The notes beneath the pieces were generated by a model that saw only the letters and a list, made by a program, of their open reading frames with translations, did not search any database and was not told the DNA's origin. The position numbers and the translations under genes were made by a program. A stretch of 64,000 nucleotides of DNA from Guyanagaster necrorhizus (taxonomy: Eukaryota > Basidiomycota > Agaricomycetes > Agaricales > Physalacriaceae). Where the stretch lies: the NCBI RefSeq assembly GCF_019112545.1, contig NW_025064883.1, forward strand, positions 1,795,919 through 1,859,918, read 5' to 3'. Position 1 is the first letter of the stretch. Each line of letters starts with the position of its first letter. This document shows positions 44,340-54,508 of the stretch, one piece after another.

Positions 44340-47300
44340 TTAATTTAGAGATAATTTATAGTTATGGATGGCTCTATCTGCATTTATAAATTTTTTACTT
44401 ATCCACTGGTTGGATTCTGGCTCATATCCCTTCCAGCTGATCAAATAATTAACTGTTGTTGTTGATCCACCCCCTTTCACTTTGATTTTCTATAACCTGT
44501 GGTTTAGAACCTGATCGACTTTATAGTGTTCCTTATCATCAATTAGATCCAGAGATGGTGATGGCAGGCATTTTGTGAGAGTTGTGGTATAGTGGCATTC
44601 TATCTGACTGATGTTGGGGTGTTGCCCATAATTAATGAAGAATAAAGTTTTGCTAGTTGCAGAGTGGACATGATTATTGTGTTGAAAGACAGTGAGAGCC
44701 AACTATTCCACCCAATCATCCTGTTAATAATTAATGAAGAGGCAAAGATATTTTTTGACCTCCTGATTGGCCCTCTCAGTCTGGCCATCTTTCTGGAGAT
44801 GATACACTATGAAAGTGTTTTGTTTGATGTTTAGTAATTGATATAGATTGTCTAGGAATTTAGAGACGAATTGAGGGCTGCAGTCTGAAATGATGACTTG
44901 GGACATTCTGTATTTGGCATAGACTTTGTCACATAAAATCTTGGTCCACCCTTCAGAGGATAGTTCAATCAAACAGGTGATCAGGATGATGGCTTTTGAG
45001 AATCAGTCTATGATGATGAGGATGACATCATAGCTATTGCAATCTAGTAATCTAGTGACTATATTAACTGAGATATGAGTCTATAGTGATGATAGGACCT
45101 CATTCAGATGCAGGAGCATGGCATGAGGCCATGTTAATGACTTTTCCCTTTGGCAAACTTCATAAGATTTGACATATCAAGTGATGTCATTGCTCATTTT
45201 TGGCCACCAGTACTCTTGTAGTATGAGTTCCTTAGTTTTTGCAATGTCTGAGTGACCAGCAGTCACATGGTCATAGCAGTTGGTGATAGTTTCACTCTGA
45301 AGGACTTAGTCTCTTGGAATATAAATTTGCTCATCATAGTGAATTAATCCTTCTTCTTTCACTATTTCTTGTTCATGGTTGAGCAATGGGGCCACTCATT
45401 GGTCTCACTTCTGATTGTTGTGAGTGGCACTTTTGATTTGCTCATGGATTTCCTCTTCTGTCAGCATTATCATGGCCTGAAAGTGTTCAGGCTTCAATAT
45501 TGTTACTTCTTCATTGTTGTGTTCCCCCTGATTGTAGTTGGCTCTTCAGCTGAGGAGATTGGCTTTTTTGTTCACTGTATCAGCCTTGTAGTGCAACATG
45601 TATTGGTATTGACTGAGCTCAGTTACCCAGTGTGCTTAGCATTGGTTCAGTTTCTGAGGCTGTCAGAAATATCATAGATTCTGATGGTCTATCCAGATCT
45701 CAAAAGTTTCCATGGTCCCAACCAGGTAATGTTGCCACTCCTCCAGGACAAGCATTATGGCAAGTAGTTCCTTGTCATAAATTTCATAGTTCCATTCAGT
45801 GACTGTGAGTGCCTTGGAGAGGAATGCTACTGGGTGCCACTTTTTATTCTGCTTCTGAGATAGTATAGCACCTATTGCTCTCTTGCTTGAGTTGGCCTCT
45901 ACACAGAATTTCTCCTTCTGAGTGGGAATTGCAAGTACTACATCTTCAGCAAGGCATCATTTTAGATCATTGAATGCTGCTTGCTGGGATGGTCCCCAAG
46001 TCCAGGGAGTGTTGCCAGTCAGTTGGGTCATTGGTTGGATAATCTTGCTGTAGTCTCAGATGAATTGTCAGTAGAAGTTTGTAAACCTGAGAAAAGATTG
46101 TAATTCTTTCTTCTTGCTTGGCTTGGGCCATTCTGTCACTTCTGCCACCTTGATGGGGTCCATCTGGATACTTTTCTTGCTAATGATAATGCCGAGATAC
46201 TTGGTCTCCAGCATCTTGAACTTGCACTTCTCTGCTTTGAGGGACAATTTATATTTCCTCATTAAAGTGAGTATCTGTTGTACCAATCTCCTGTGCTTCT
46301 TTGTTTTTAACATAATCAAAATGTTGTTGAGATAGATAGTGACTTTTCCAGTGGAGATGAGGTCTTTGAAGATGTCATTTATCATCCACTGGAATGTGGC
46401 CAGAGAGTTGGTAAGTCTAAAGAACATTATGGTTGGCTTGAATAGTCTCTGGTTGGTGTGAAAGGTCACCTTCCACTCATCTCCTTCCTTGATTCATATG
46501 TTATTGTATTCTCACTGAATGTCAAGTTTAGTGTAGTACCAGACCTCTCACAGTTTGTCCATTAGTTTTGAGATGAGAGGTAGTAGGTAGTGATTTTTAA
46601 TCATCATTTTGTTAAGTTTGTGATAGTTTTGTATGAGGTGGAGCTTACTATCCTTCTTCTTTATAAAGAAGAATGGAGATACTATAGAGGATTTTGATGG
46701 TCGAATCCTCTCACTGAACAAGTTTTCATCAAGAAACTTATTAAGTTTCTGTTGTTTATTATGTCTGAGCAGATAGGTTTTGCAATTGAGGTTGGTGTCA
46801 GCATTTGGAATTAACTTGATCATATGGTCTCAGGGTTTGGGTTTAGATAATTCATTAAAACTCTCCTTCTCAAAGAGATCCTTGAAGTCCTCAGCTCATT
46901 TAGGCACTATTTCTTTGAATGTTTTCTCCACCTTCTGCTCATTGGCTCTGGCTGCTAGGTTGTTGGCATAGTGCATTGTGTGAATATGTATCTTGTGTTG
47001 GAGGTCAATAGCAAGGATGGTTTCTCCATTCTCCATTTCTTTATCCCACCAATCTTCAGGGTTCTTGTCTGGTAGTTCAAATGGAAGCTTGCAGCACTTG
47101 CAGAAGGCAAAGGTTATTCTCTTGGTCTTCTAGTTAATCAGCAAATTGTGTTTAATTAATCAGTCATAACTGAAAAAGACTTCTTTGGCCTCTAGATCAG
47201 TTACCATGAGATCAATCCTCTTGGAATGGTCACCAATTGTAAGCCTGAGTTTAACAAACTCAGTAATTGAGCCAGCTTGGTTTTTGGTTCTGTCAGTGTT

Positions 47301-47902
47301 GTAGACAGGGATTAGGGCTGCCATGGTTCTGTGGGGAGTTTGTTCTGTCTGATGAAAGTTTGATTGATCAAACTCTCTGTACAGCCACTGTCAATTAGAG
47401 CAGTTATCATGTAGGTCAAGCAGATTGTTACTGTCTCAACTTGGGCTTTTACAAGGAGATTCCATCCAGGCATTTTAGACCAGCAAATGAACTTTTGTGG
47501 TCCTCATAGTTCATTGAGCCACTCCAAGGCCCAGCTCCTTTCTGCATTCTTCATTTCCCTGATTGTTTCATCAACAACTTCTTCAACTTGCAGTTTATGA
47601 ATCCAATTCCAGAGCATGGCCTTTGCTGCTGCTTCATCCTTGGCATCTTTGATGGCCCTCCATATCTATTCAGTATTGAATGGTTTAAGCCACATAGTGG
47701 GGCTCACTGCTCTTGTTTGGCCCTTAGGCATTTGAGTTGCTTCTTGATGCAATTCTTTAGTGTGTGAGACTGGTAACTGAGGTATATTCAAATGCATAGG
47801 TATAGTAGGCATAGGAGTAACTACAGAAATACTATTAGTCTGACTAGCAGCTATTGATTGCATACCATGAAGTTCTTTGGCCAGTTCAGTAGAATCACTC
47901 AT
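44340..47902 (-). pseudogene. Pol of A-4, decayed
   Basis: Blocks: 47666-47902 (pol N-terminus, MSDSTELAKELHGMQS), protease near 47390, RT 46548-46823 and 46068-46469 (VTIYLNNILIML where YLDD is expected, an Asp to Asn change in both Asp residues), and integrase 44724-44972 (VIISDCSPQFVSKF). The chromodomain tail lies near 44400. Unlike A-2, the frame changes at least once. Notably the gag-pol junction here reads ATGA, giving pol a true ATG that overlaps the gag stop (47899-47902). Confidence 0.82.
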
Positions 47903-47956
47903 TGACTGGCTCCATCTTTTACCTTCTCTACTTTGGTCTCATTGCCAAGGTCTTCT

Positions 47957-50676
47957 CACCCACTGTGAATAGGAGCATCAGAATCAGTGAAAAATAGAGA
48001 TATTCCAGTAGACACATTAGGGGCATTGTTGTATATGAACTCAGCAATGGGTAGGAGGATGTCCCAGTTGTCCTGTTGGTAGGAGCAGTAGATGCAGATG
48101 TACTGTTTCAGAGTTTGGTTTGCCCATTCAGTTTGTCCATTGGCTTCTGGATAGTAATCAGAAGTAAGGTGGAGTTCCATGTCAAGAGCTATAGCTAAGG
48201 CACAAGTAAATTGGGAAACAAATTCAGAGTCACAATCCAAAGTGATATGACTGGATACTCCATGTTTGGAGAAGATATGGATAAGGAAAAGTTGGGTGAG
48301 CTCTGCAGAGTTAATGGTGTCATGAGTGGAGATGGAGATGGCTTGCTTGCTAGCTCAGTCTATGATTATTAAGATGGTGGTAAATCCATTGGAGTCCAGT
48401 AGTTGTTTAATGAAATCTATGGAAATAGAATCCCATAGCTGTTCAGGGACTGGTAGAGGTTTGAGTAGCCCATAGAGGTGGTGTTTAGGTGCCTTGTTGC
48501 ATCCACAAACTGTGCAGAACTTAATGTAGTGTCAAATGGTGTCAAACATATTTATGCATCTTTGGCCAGATGTAATTCTGCCAGACAAGCTCTAATGTCC
48601 AGTTTTGACCAAAATAGCCTGCCAAGATGTGATCATGATTGTTCTGTAGTATACAGAGATAGAGATCTCTAGACTCCAGGATATAGATGTGGCCTTCAAA
48701 GCAGAGAATGTCTGATTCATCAATAGGCCACTGAGAGGGGGAGGATTTCAAAGTGGCCTTAGTCTGGCAAAGGCCATTAGAGAATGTAGAGTCAGAAGAT
48801 TGTGCTTATTTGATATTGATGTGGAGCTTATCAATGTCCATGATGGCACTGGCTTAGAGGGTAGGGCCTTCAAGGTAGATTGCATAGAGTGATATGGAAA
48901 GTTGTTCTTGGGTGAACACCAGTCAGAAATTGTGGGGATTGACTTGAGCATATTGGCTATCTCACTCTTTAGAGTAGATGTCCCATTGTCTAATAAGTGC
49001 ATCTGGTTTTCCACTAAGTTTTTCAGATCAGAATCAGATTACTAGGTTGAACTGGAATAGGTATTCAGACTAGCAGACTTGTCAGCAGGTTAGAATCTTA
49101 GTGGTGGTGAAGTATTCAAGGTTCTTGTAGTCTGTTACAATATCAATAGAGTCTGTGAAGCCTTCAAGGTAGTGCTGCCAATGTTTAAAAGCTTCAAAAA
49201 ATAGCTAGGAGCTCCTTGTCATGAGTGTTATAGTTGAGTTTGATATTGTAGAGGCTCTGGGAGTGGAAAGCAATCAGTTGAATTTTGCTATCTTCAAGGT
49301 AGATGGAGAGGATAGCTGTAATGGTGTAATCAGAGGTGTCAGTTTCCACCACTATCTTTTGATCAGAGACTCAGTGAATAAGAATAGAAGCATGTATAAA
49401 GGCCTGTTTCAAATCATTAAAGGCAGCCAAGTATTTGTTGTCAAATTTCCATGGAATTCTCTTGCAGGTGAATCATATAAGGGGAATGATGATATTGCTA
49501 TATCCATATATGAAGTGACAGTAGAAGTTGGCAAAGCCAAGAAAAGATTAGATGTCTTTGACTTTTTGTAGCACTGGCCAGTCAACAATGGCCTTGACTT
49601 TTTCTTCAGACATGTGAAGTTCTTCAGGTGATAGGATGTAGCCTAGGTACTCTACAGAGTCCCAGTTGAATTTATATTTGGAATCTTTGCAGTAGAGTCC
49701 ATTAGCTCTAAGCCTGTGTAGGATCTCACAAACATGTTTCTGATGATCTTCTGGGTTGTCAGAATATATGAGGATGTCATCAAGGTAGACTACTACTGAT
49801 ATGTTGAGCATATCAGAGAATATATTGTTCACAAATCATTAGAATGCCACTGGAGCATTTATGAGGCTAAAAAGCATGACATGCCATTTGAAGGAACTGT
49901 AACAGATCTGAAAGGCTGTTTTCCATTTATTCCCTTTAGCTATGTGAATGAAATGGTAGGCATGCTGAAGGTTGAGCTTAGTGTAGATGTGCATGAAGCA
50001 GACAGAGTCAAGGAGATCAGAAATGAGGAGAAAAGAGTAGCAATCCTTTTTGGAGATTTTGTTTAGACTGTGGTAGTCAACACAAAGTCAGAGTTCACCA
50101 GTCTTCTTCTTGACAAATAGAACCAGAGCCCTGTGTAGAGAGCAGGACAGGGTAATGAACCCATTGTGCAGGTTATCATCAATAAACTCTCATAGAGCTT
50201 TGAGTTCAGATTCCAAGAGAGAATAAATGGATCCAAGCAGTGGAGATGTTTCTTCCTCAAGGTTGATTTTGAGGTCATATAGAGAGGGTATTGCCTTGGC
50301 TCCAATATTAGGTAAAGAAGGCTGCAGTGTGAACTGCTGAGCACTTTCTTCTGCACTGGCTCAGACAAATGCAGCAGTGGATATGATAGAGATCTTTGGG
50401 TGTGCTTTCATAGTAAAAGACTCTGAAGGAGAATAGAAATAGATGGATTCATATGAGAACTGAGTCTGTCAGCTACCTGCAGGGGATTTGGAATAGGGTG
50501 AAGCCTCAGAGGTTGGACTGATTGAGTCTGGTGGGCACAGAAATCCCAGAATTGAGCTGAAAGGCTTGGAGAGGGGTGGACTGTTATCCTGTAGGCACAG
50601 AAGTCTCAGAGATGTGGTGGAGGCCACAGAATGGGTTGGAATGGGATCCTGATAGCTTGAGCAGAAAGTGATACTG
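47957..50676 (-). pseudogene. Pol of B-3: RT, RNase H and integrase, decayed
   Basis: On the minus strand from the right: end of protease, RT (block 49548-49832 with VVVYLDDILIYSDNPEDHQ), RNase H remnants around 49020-49450, the integrase zinc module (48542-48751, HDHILAGYFGQNWTLELVW) and core (47956-48240, DSEFVSQFTCALAIALDMEL). It stops in the integrase where A-4 starts, so the C-terminal integrase and chromodomain are absent. The A-1 insertion separates it from gag at 58853. Confidence 0.78.
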
Positions 50677-51202
50677 TGTTACGATTTTCCCCTTTCCTTT
50701 TCCTTTTACTCCTATTTACGCTGAGCACAAGACCGCGGGAAGGGCTTAATAAGCACAACTGAGCCACCTAGATACAACGACGCTCACGCACAATGGTCCT
50801 TTTATGTACGACAACGATGCCCAANNNNNNNNNNNNNNNNNNNNNNNNNNNNNNNNNNNNNNNNNNNNNNNNNNNNNNNNNNNNNNNNNNNNNNNNNNNN
50901 NNNNNNNNNNNNNNNNNNNNNNNNNNNNNNNNNNNNNNNNNNNNNNNNNNNNNNNNNNNNNNNNNNNNNNNNNNNNNNNNNNNNNNNNNNNNNNNNNNNN
51001 NNNNNNNNNNNNNNNNNNNNNNNNNNNNNNNNNNNNNNNNNNNNNNNNNNNNNNNNNNNNNNNNTCTACTCTCGAGCCACTGCGTGGCCTTGTGACACAC
51101 CGAAACAGGACAACATCATTGTGGATTCGGGTGATCCCTCGAAGTGCGAAGGGACAGCCATCTATCACGTGTTGTCGGATCACGTGTCGCTTGGGCTTAA
51201 CA
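50677..51202 (+). repeat. 5' LTR of A-1 with assembly gap
   Basis: It runs from TGTTACGATTTTCCCC to GGGCTTAACA. The run of 240 N inside replaces what is 132 bp in the 3' LTR, so the real length should be 418 bp. TATA box and inferred transcript start fall inside the gap. Confidence 0.9.
50825..51064. other. Assembly gap (240 N)
   Basis: Unsequenced bases inside the 5' LTR. Alignment of both sides with the 3' LTR (58577/58710) predicts 132 missing bases, so the gap size is a placeholder. Open frames that run through it are meaningless. Confidence 0.97.
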
Positions 51203-51203
51203 A

Positions 51204-51216
51204 TTAGCTCGAAGCT
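51204..51216 (+). promoter_or_regulatory. Putative self-priming primer-binding site of A-1
   Basis: TTAGCTCGAAGCT begins one base after the LTR. It is the exact reverse complement of AGCTTCGAGCTAA at 58679-58691 in the 3' LTR, located 34 nt after TATTTAAG. In Tf1 the first 11 nt of the mRNA pair with the site next to the LTR and, after cleavage, prime cDNA synthesis. The layout here is the same with a 13-nt pairing. Confidence 0.6.
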
Positions 51217-51258
51217 TCCTCGTTCCCTTTCTCAAGCCCAATTGTGCTGAGAAACCGA

Positions 51259-52803
51259 ATGCCTCCAGTAACAACCGCAGAACTAAACCACGACTTCTTC
51301 GAGCTAATAGCTTCCATCATCGGAACATTGCTCGGTCTCTTAGCCATCATCACTCTTTGCCGCGGAAGACAGTCAGTAGCAGCTTGGATAGTCAGGCACT
51401 ATCAAGCCTTCCAGCAAATTCAACAAATTCTACGAAACGTAACCTCTGATCTCCCTTTCCATGACATCCCCCCCTCCGCCAGAACGTCCTTCTTCCCGCA
51501 AGGGGGACCCGTACCAGAAACCGGGAATAGCAACCCGGATTCGGGGAGCCTTCACGAGGAAGAAGGACCCCGACACCCCATTCGACGAGACGGCGGAGAC
51601 CGCCACCCTGCTCTCACAGGGTTCCGGAACCCGTGGACAACGAACATCGCTCAGGAGCCCGCCGAGGTCTCCAACTACGTCACTCCGGCCGTCTCCCCCG
51701 AGCATTCCGCCTCCCCAATTCCCTCAGGGGTTGGAAACCGTGCTCGGGACTCCCTTGATGCCGCTCGGATGGCTGCGGGACCCCGCGAAAGTCCCAACCC
51801 CCCCCAGAACCCCCCCGAAACCCCCACCGAGCCCAACTCCGGCTCCAGTCCGTCTGTCAGCAGGCTGGGGGTCGACAACCCGCGAGGAAGGGATATCCAT
51901 CCTGACTACGACAACGCGGACATCGCCATCTCGGCAGCAGGAGATCCCTATCGACATCTCCACGTCGGGAGCAAGCCCGAGGCCGAGACCGCTAGTGAAA
52001 GGGGAAGGGCGGCGACAAGAAGAATTATACACAGGATATTCCCAGATTGGGACCTTACCGTTCCCTTTGACTACGACGAAGCCGTACGGCAGCAGCAGCA
52101 GCAGAATCAGAACCGAGAGGAAGAGATCAGGTGAACCCAAGAGGAGCTCGCCGACTATGTCCGAGAAGAGGCCCGAGAACAGTACGAGGCCGCAGAGTAT
52201 GACAGGCAGGGAAGAGAACGAAGAAGAATGGAGGAAGTCGAAAGGATGGGGTCCGCCTCCCCTAGGGAGTATGAGCTCCGTACCGACGCCGGATCCCCTT
52301 TCAGGGAGCCCGACTCAGATAGCGATCCATGGACAGGGCCGGCCAGCATCGTCAGCTGGGACGAGGCAATCAGGCGAGGAAATGCCGAAAGACCCCGACC
52401 CGTCAGCCTCGAATATCCCGCCCGCACCGACACCATCTCCTCCGACGCTGATTCTGTCCTCGGAGCCTATGGGCTCCGAGTACCCGACAATGCCCACGTC
52501 CCCGACAGGGCTCTCCAGCGATTCCTGGGCAGCAGGGTCGCTCGACAGTTCCTTAATCCCAAGTTCCAGCGACTCTTCAGCGTCTATAGCCGAGAACTGG
52601 AGGAAACAAGAGCGCGCGGCGGGACACGCTACAGTCGGCTCAGAAGCCCTCCCATCGCTCGAACCAGTGACCGAGGGGATGACGGCCCAAGCACCCAAGT
52701 CAACAGAAGGGTCCCCGATGACCCTTCGACCAGCCGTGCCGTCCATCTTCGACCAGCCCGTCAGTTCCCTCCTCGAGGAAGGGGACAGCGGGAACGAGGG
52801 TGA
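51259..52803 (+). CDS. ORF1 of A-1: unrecognised membrane-anchored protein overlapping gag
   Basis: From ATG at 51259 to TGA at 52801-52803 there are 514 codons with one internal TGA (codon 292, at 52132). I do not recognise the protein. Near the N-terminus a hydrophobic segment (about residues 16-34, ELIASIIGTLLGLLAIITLC) looks like a membrane anchor, followed by a basic, amphipathic stretch. A Pro/Ser-rich middle follows, then a conserved block (RIFPDWDLTVPFDYDEAV, about 259-276), a short polyglutamine run and a charged helix-prone region (about 292-335). From 51461 onward it overlaps gag in another frame. The start, the hydrophobic segment and the FP-DWDLT block recur in A-2 and A-3, the first two also in A'-1. 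An envelope gene would lie 3' of pol, so env is unlikely. A link to gag by splicing or recoding is possible. Confidence 0.72.
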
Positions 52804-54508
52804 CGAGGAGGATGACGAGGACAGTGACGACCCATACAAACGACGACTAGAGCGAGCAGGAGAAGATACGGATGAAGAAGCATTGCGAGAGGAGATTGAA
52901 AGAGCCAGAAGCAGGGAATATCAGGAATTGTACGAGCAGGGGAGGAATTACTTATGGCAGGACGCGCGCTGGCAAGCGACGTCCTTAGGACTCGAATATA
53001 GGTATGCGGAAGGAACTGAAAAAGAAAAAATTCTACAGTATGCCGCGACGGAGTACGCATGGAAGGAATATGGGCGGCGGCATCCAGAGGACCCGCTCGT
53101 GCCGATACCCCCATATCGACCAAATAACAAGCCGAAGACACCGGCACCAATGCCGCGTACCCCCCCCGTTCCACCACAGCGAGCAGTCTTTATCGCCCCC
53201 TCTATCCGGAGTCAGGCCGAAGACAGCCCGTCGATCCGAAGCACGGCATCGCGACTCCTTCGAAACAGAACTCGACCGGCATGGCAGGCTGTCCAGACCC
53301 AAAATCCTTGGACCCGTCACGGAAGCCGGCTTCTCGGCGGACAGCCTCCCCCGGACCAAGCCGAATCAAGCAGGAAGGACCCCGTTCGGGACGACCCTGA
53401 GGCGGTTCACCTCGGATTTACGGTGCGAGACGGAGTGATTGTCCGAGTTGTCGAACCAAAAGGAAGTCCGGTTGCCGACGACAACTCCTTACACTCCTTC
53501 CCCGGACCACCTGCAGAATGGAAACAGCCACCGTTCGATGGCTGGCCCAACCCGATGGGCGCCCTCCCACAGAACGCCAACGTCTTACAATGTCACCCGG
53601 ATTTACTTCGGAAGCCCCGCCCCTTCAAGGGAGCTTCCGACGATATTGATCGATTCCTGGTTGACTGCGAACAGTACTTTGAAGTCTATATTGGGTATAT
53701 CGGCATAGACATGAACAAAGTTGCATTCGCCACCTCCTATCTGGAAGACAAGGCCAAAACGTGGTGGATCTTGATCTCCCCAAACTTTCGGTCCACCACT
53801 AGGGAGCACTACTGTTATCCCTCGTGGCCGGTGTTCAAGCGAATGCTAAACGACAAGTTCATTGACCCCGCCGTCCAGGAAGTACACAAGCAGAAAATCA
53901 AGGAATACAAGATGAGAGAAAAGGCGGCAACAGACTACTTTGACGAGCTAGAACGACTTGCGAAGCTCGCCGGAATCAGGGAGGACACTGCAAACGACGG
54001 AAGGATGGTGGAGGCACTCAAGCGAGGAGTCCCCTCCTCGTACCTTACGATGATCTCTGCCATGGGCATCAAAATGTTGATGCCGGTGGGATATGACGAA
54101 TGGAAGGAAAGGATCATCGAAATGTACAAGGAGCGACAAAGGCAGAAAGCGGAGGCAACGACATTGCAGGAATATTCCAAAAAGCCGACCCCGTCAACCC
54201 CGAACAAGCCGGGGCAAACTGCCGGAAAAACATCGGGCTCCTCGAACTCCACACCATCATACAGCGCGCAAAAGACCAGGACCGGCACAACTTACACCGG
54301 GGCCGGAAAGCCAATGGACATCGATCGAATGAAGAAGGAAGGGAAGTGCTTTAATTGTGGGCAGAAGGGGCATATAGTGAAGGACTGTCCAAAGAAGAAG
54401 CGAACCCGAGAAGACATACGGGCGCAGATCGCCGAACTTCAGAAGGAAGAAGAAGATCTTAGGAAGGAGACCAAAATCGAGGAGGTAAAAGGCGAGGCCA
54501 GCCAGTGA
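51461..54508 (+). CDS. Gag of A-1 (1,015 residues)
   Basis: The frame is open from ATG 51461 to TGA 54506-54508. The first 440 residues are Pro/Ser/Arg-rich and low in complexity; an acidic run (DEEDDEDSDD) follows at about 445-455. The retrotransposon capsid-like domain lies at about 720-895 (FKGASDDIDRFLVDCEQYF, then YLEDKAKTWWILISPNF), and one CCHC knuckle has C963, C966, H971 and C976. It should assemble the particle and bind RNA. Twice the usual chromovirus Gag length, it owes the excess to the part overlapping ORF1. Use of this ATG is supported because A-2, A-3 and A'-1 start at the same place (MTSL...). No stop occurs in the whole frame, although ORF1 and pol have some. Alternative downstream starts, for example Met near 52679, cannot be excluded. 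Confidence 0.85.
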   Translation: MTSPPPPERPSSRKGDPYQKPGIATRIRGAFTRKKDPDTPFDETAETATLLSQGSGTRGQRTSLRSPPRSPTTSLRPSPPSIPPPQFPQGLETVLGTPLMPLGWLRDPAKVPTPPRTPPKPPPSPTPAPVRLSAGWGSTTREEGISILTTTTRTSPSRQQEIPIDISTSGASPRPRPLVKGEGRRQEELYTGYSQIGTLPFPLTTTKPYGSSSSRIRTERKRSGEPKRSSPTMSEKRPENSTRPQSMTGREENEEEWRKSKGWGPPPLGSMSSVPTPDPLSGSPTQIAIHGQGRPASSAGTRQSGEEMPKDPDPSASNIPPAPTPSPPTLILSSEPMGSEYPTMPTSPTGLSSDSWAAGSLDSSLIPSSSDSSASIAENWRKQERAAGHATVGSEALPSLEPVTEGMTAQAPKSTEGSPMTLRPAVPSIFDQPVSSLLEEGDSGNEGDEEDDEDSDDPYKRRLERAGEDTDEEALREEIERARSREYQELYEQGRNYLWQDARWQATSLGLEYRYAEGTEKEKILQYAATEYAWKEYGRRHPEDPLVPIPPYRPNNKPKTPAPMPRTPPVPPQRAVFIAPSIRSQAEDSPSIRSTASRLLRNRTRPAWQAVQTQNPWTRHGSRLLGGQPPPDQAESSRKDPVRDDPEAVHLGFTVRDGVIVRVVEPKGSPVADDNSLHSFPGPPAEWKQPPFDGWPNPMGALPQNANVLQCHPDLLRKPRPFKGASDDIDRFLVDCEQYFEVYIGYIGIDMNKVAFATSYLEDKAKTWWILISPNFRSTTREHYCYPSWPVFKRMLNDKFIDPAVQEVHKQKIKEYKMREKAATDYFDELERLAKLAGIREDTANDGRMVEALKRGVPSSYLTMISAMGIKMLMPVGYDEWKERIIEMYKERQRQKAEATTLQEYSKKPTPSTPNKPGQTAGKTSGSSNSTPSYSAQKTRTGTTYTGAGKPMDIDRMKKEGKCFNCGQKGHIVKDCPKKKRTREDIRAQIAELQKEEEDLRKETKIEEVKGEASQ

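Larger units (their letters stand above)
35945..47955 (-). mobile_element. Ty3/gypsy element A-4, 5'-truncated, with A-3 nested in its LTR
   Basis: Its 3' LTR is split: 35945-35974 and 43910-44334 (about 455 bp in total). Pol follows on the minus strand (44340-47902), and a short piece of gag C-terminus (47903-47955). There the sequence changes abruptly into family B integrase, and no 5' LTR or ORF1 exists. It is the oldest-looking A copy, with several frame changes in pol. Confidence 0.85.

Noticed and set aside
50746..51250. Several open frames of 100-148 codons around the gap
   Set aside because: They run through the 240 N and have no real sequence.
51259..52803. ORF1 as a retroviral envelope-like gene
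   Set aside because: It has a single N-terminal hydrophobic segment, lies 5' of gag, and shows no signal-peptide/fusion/transmembrane arrangement.
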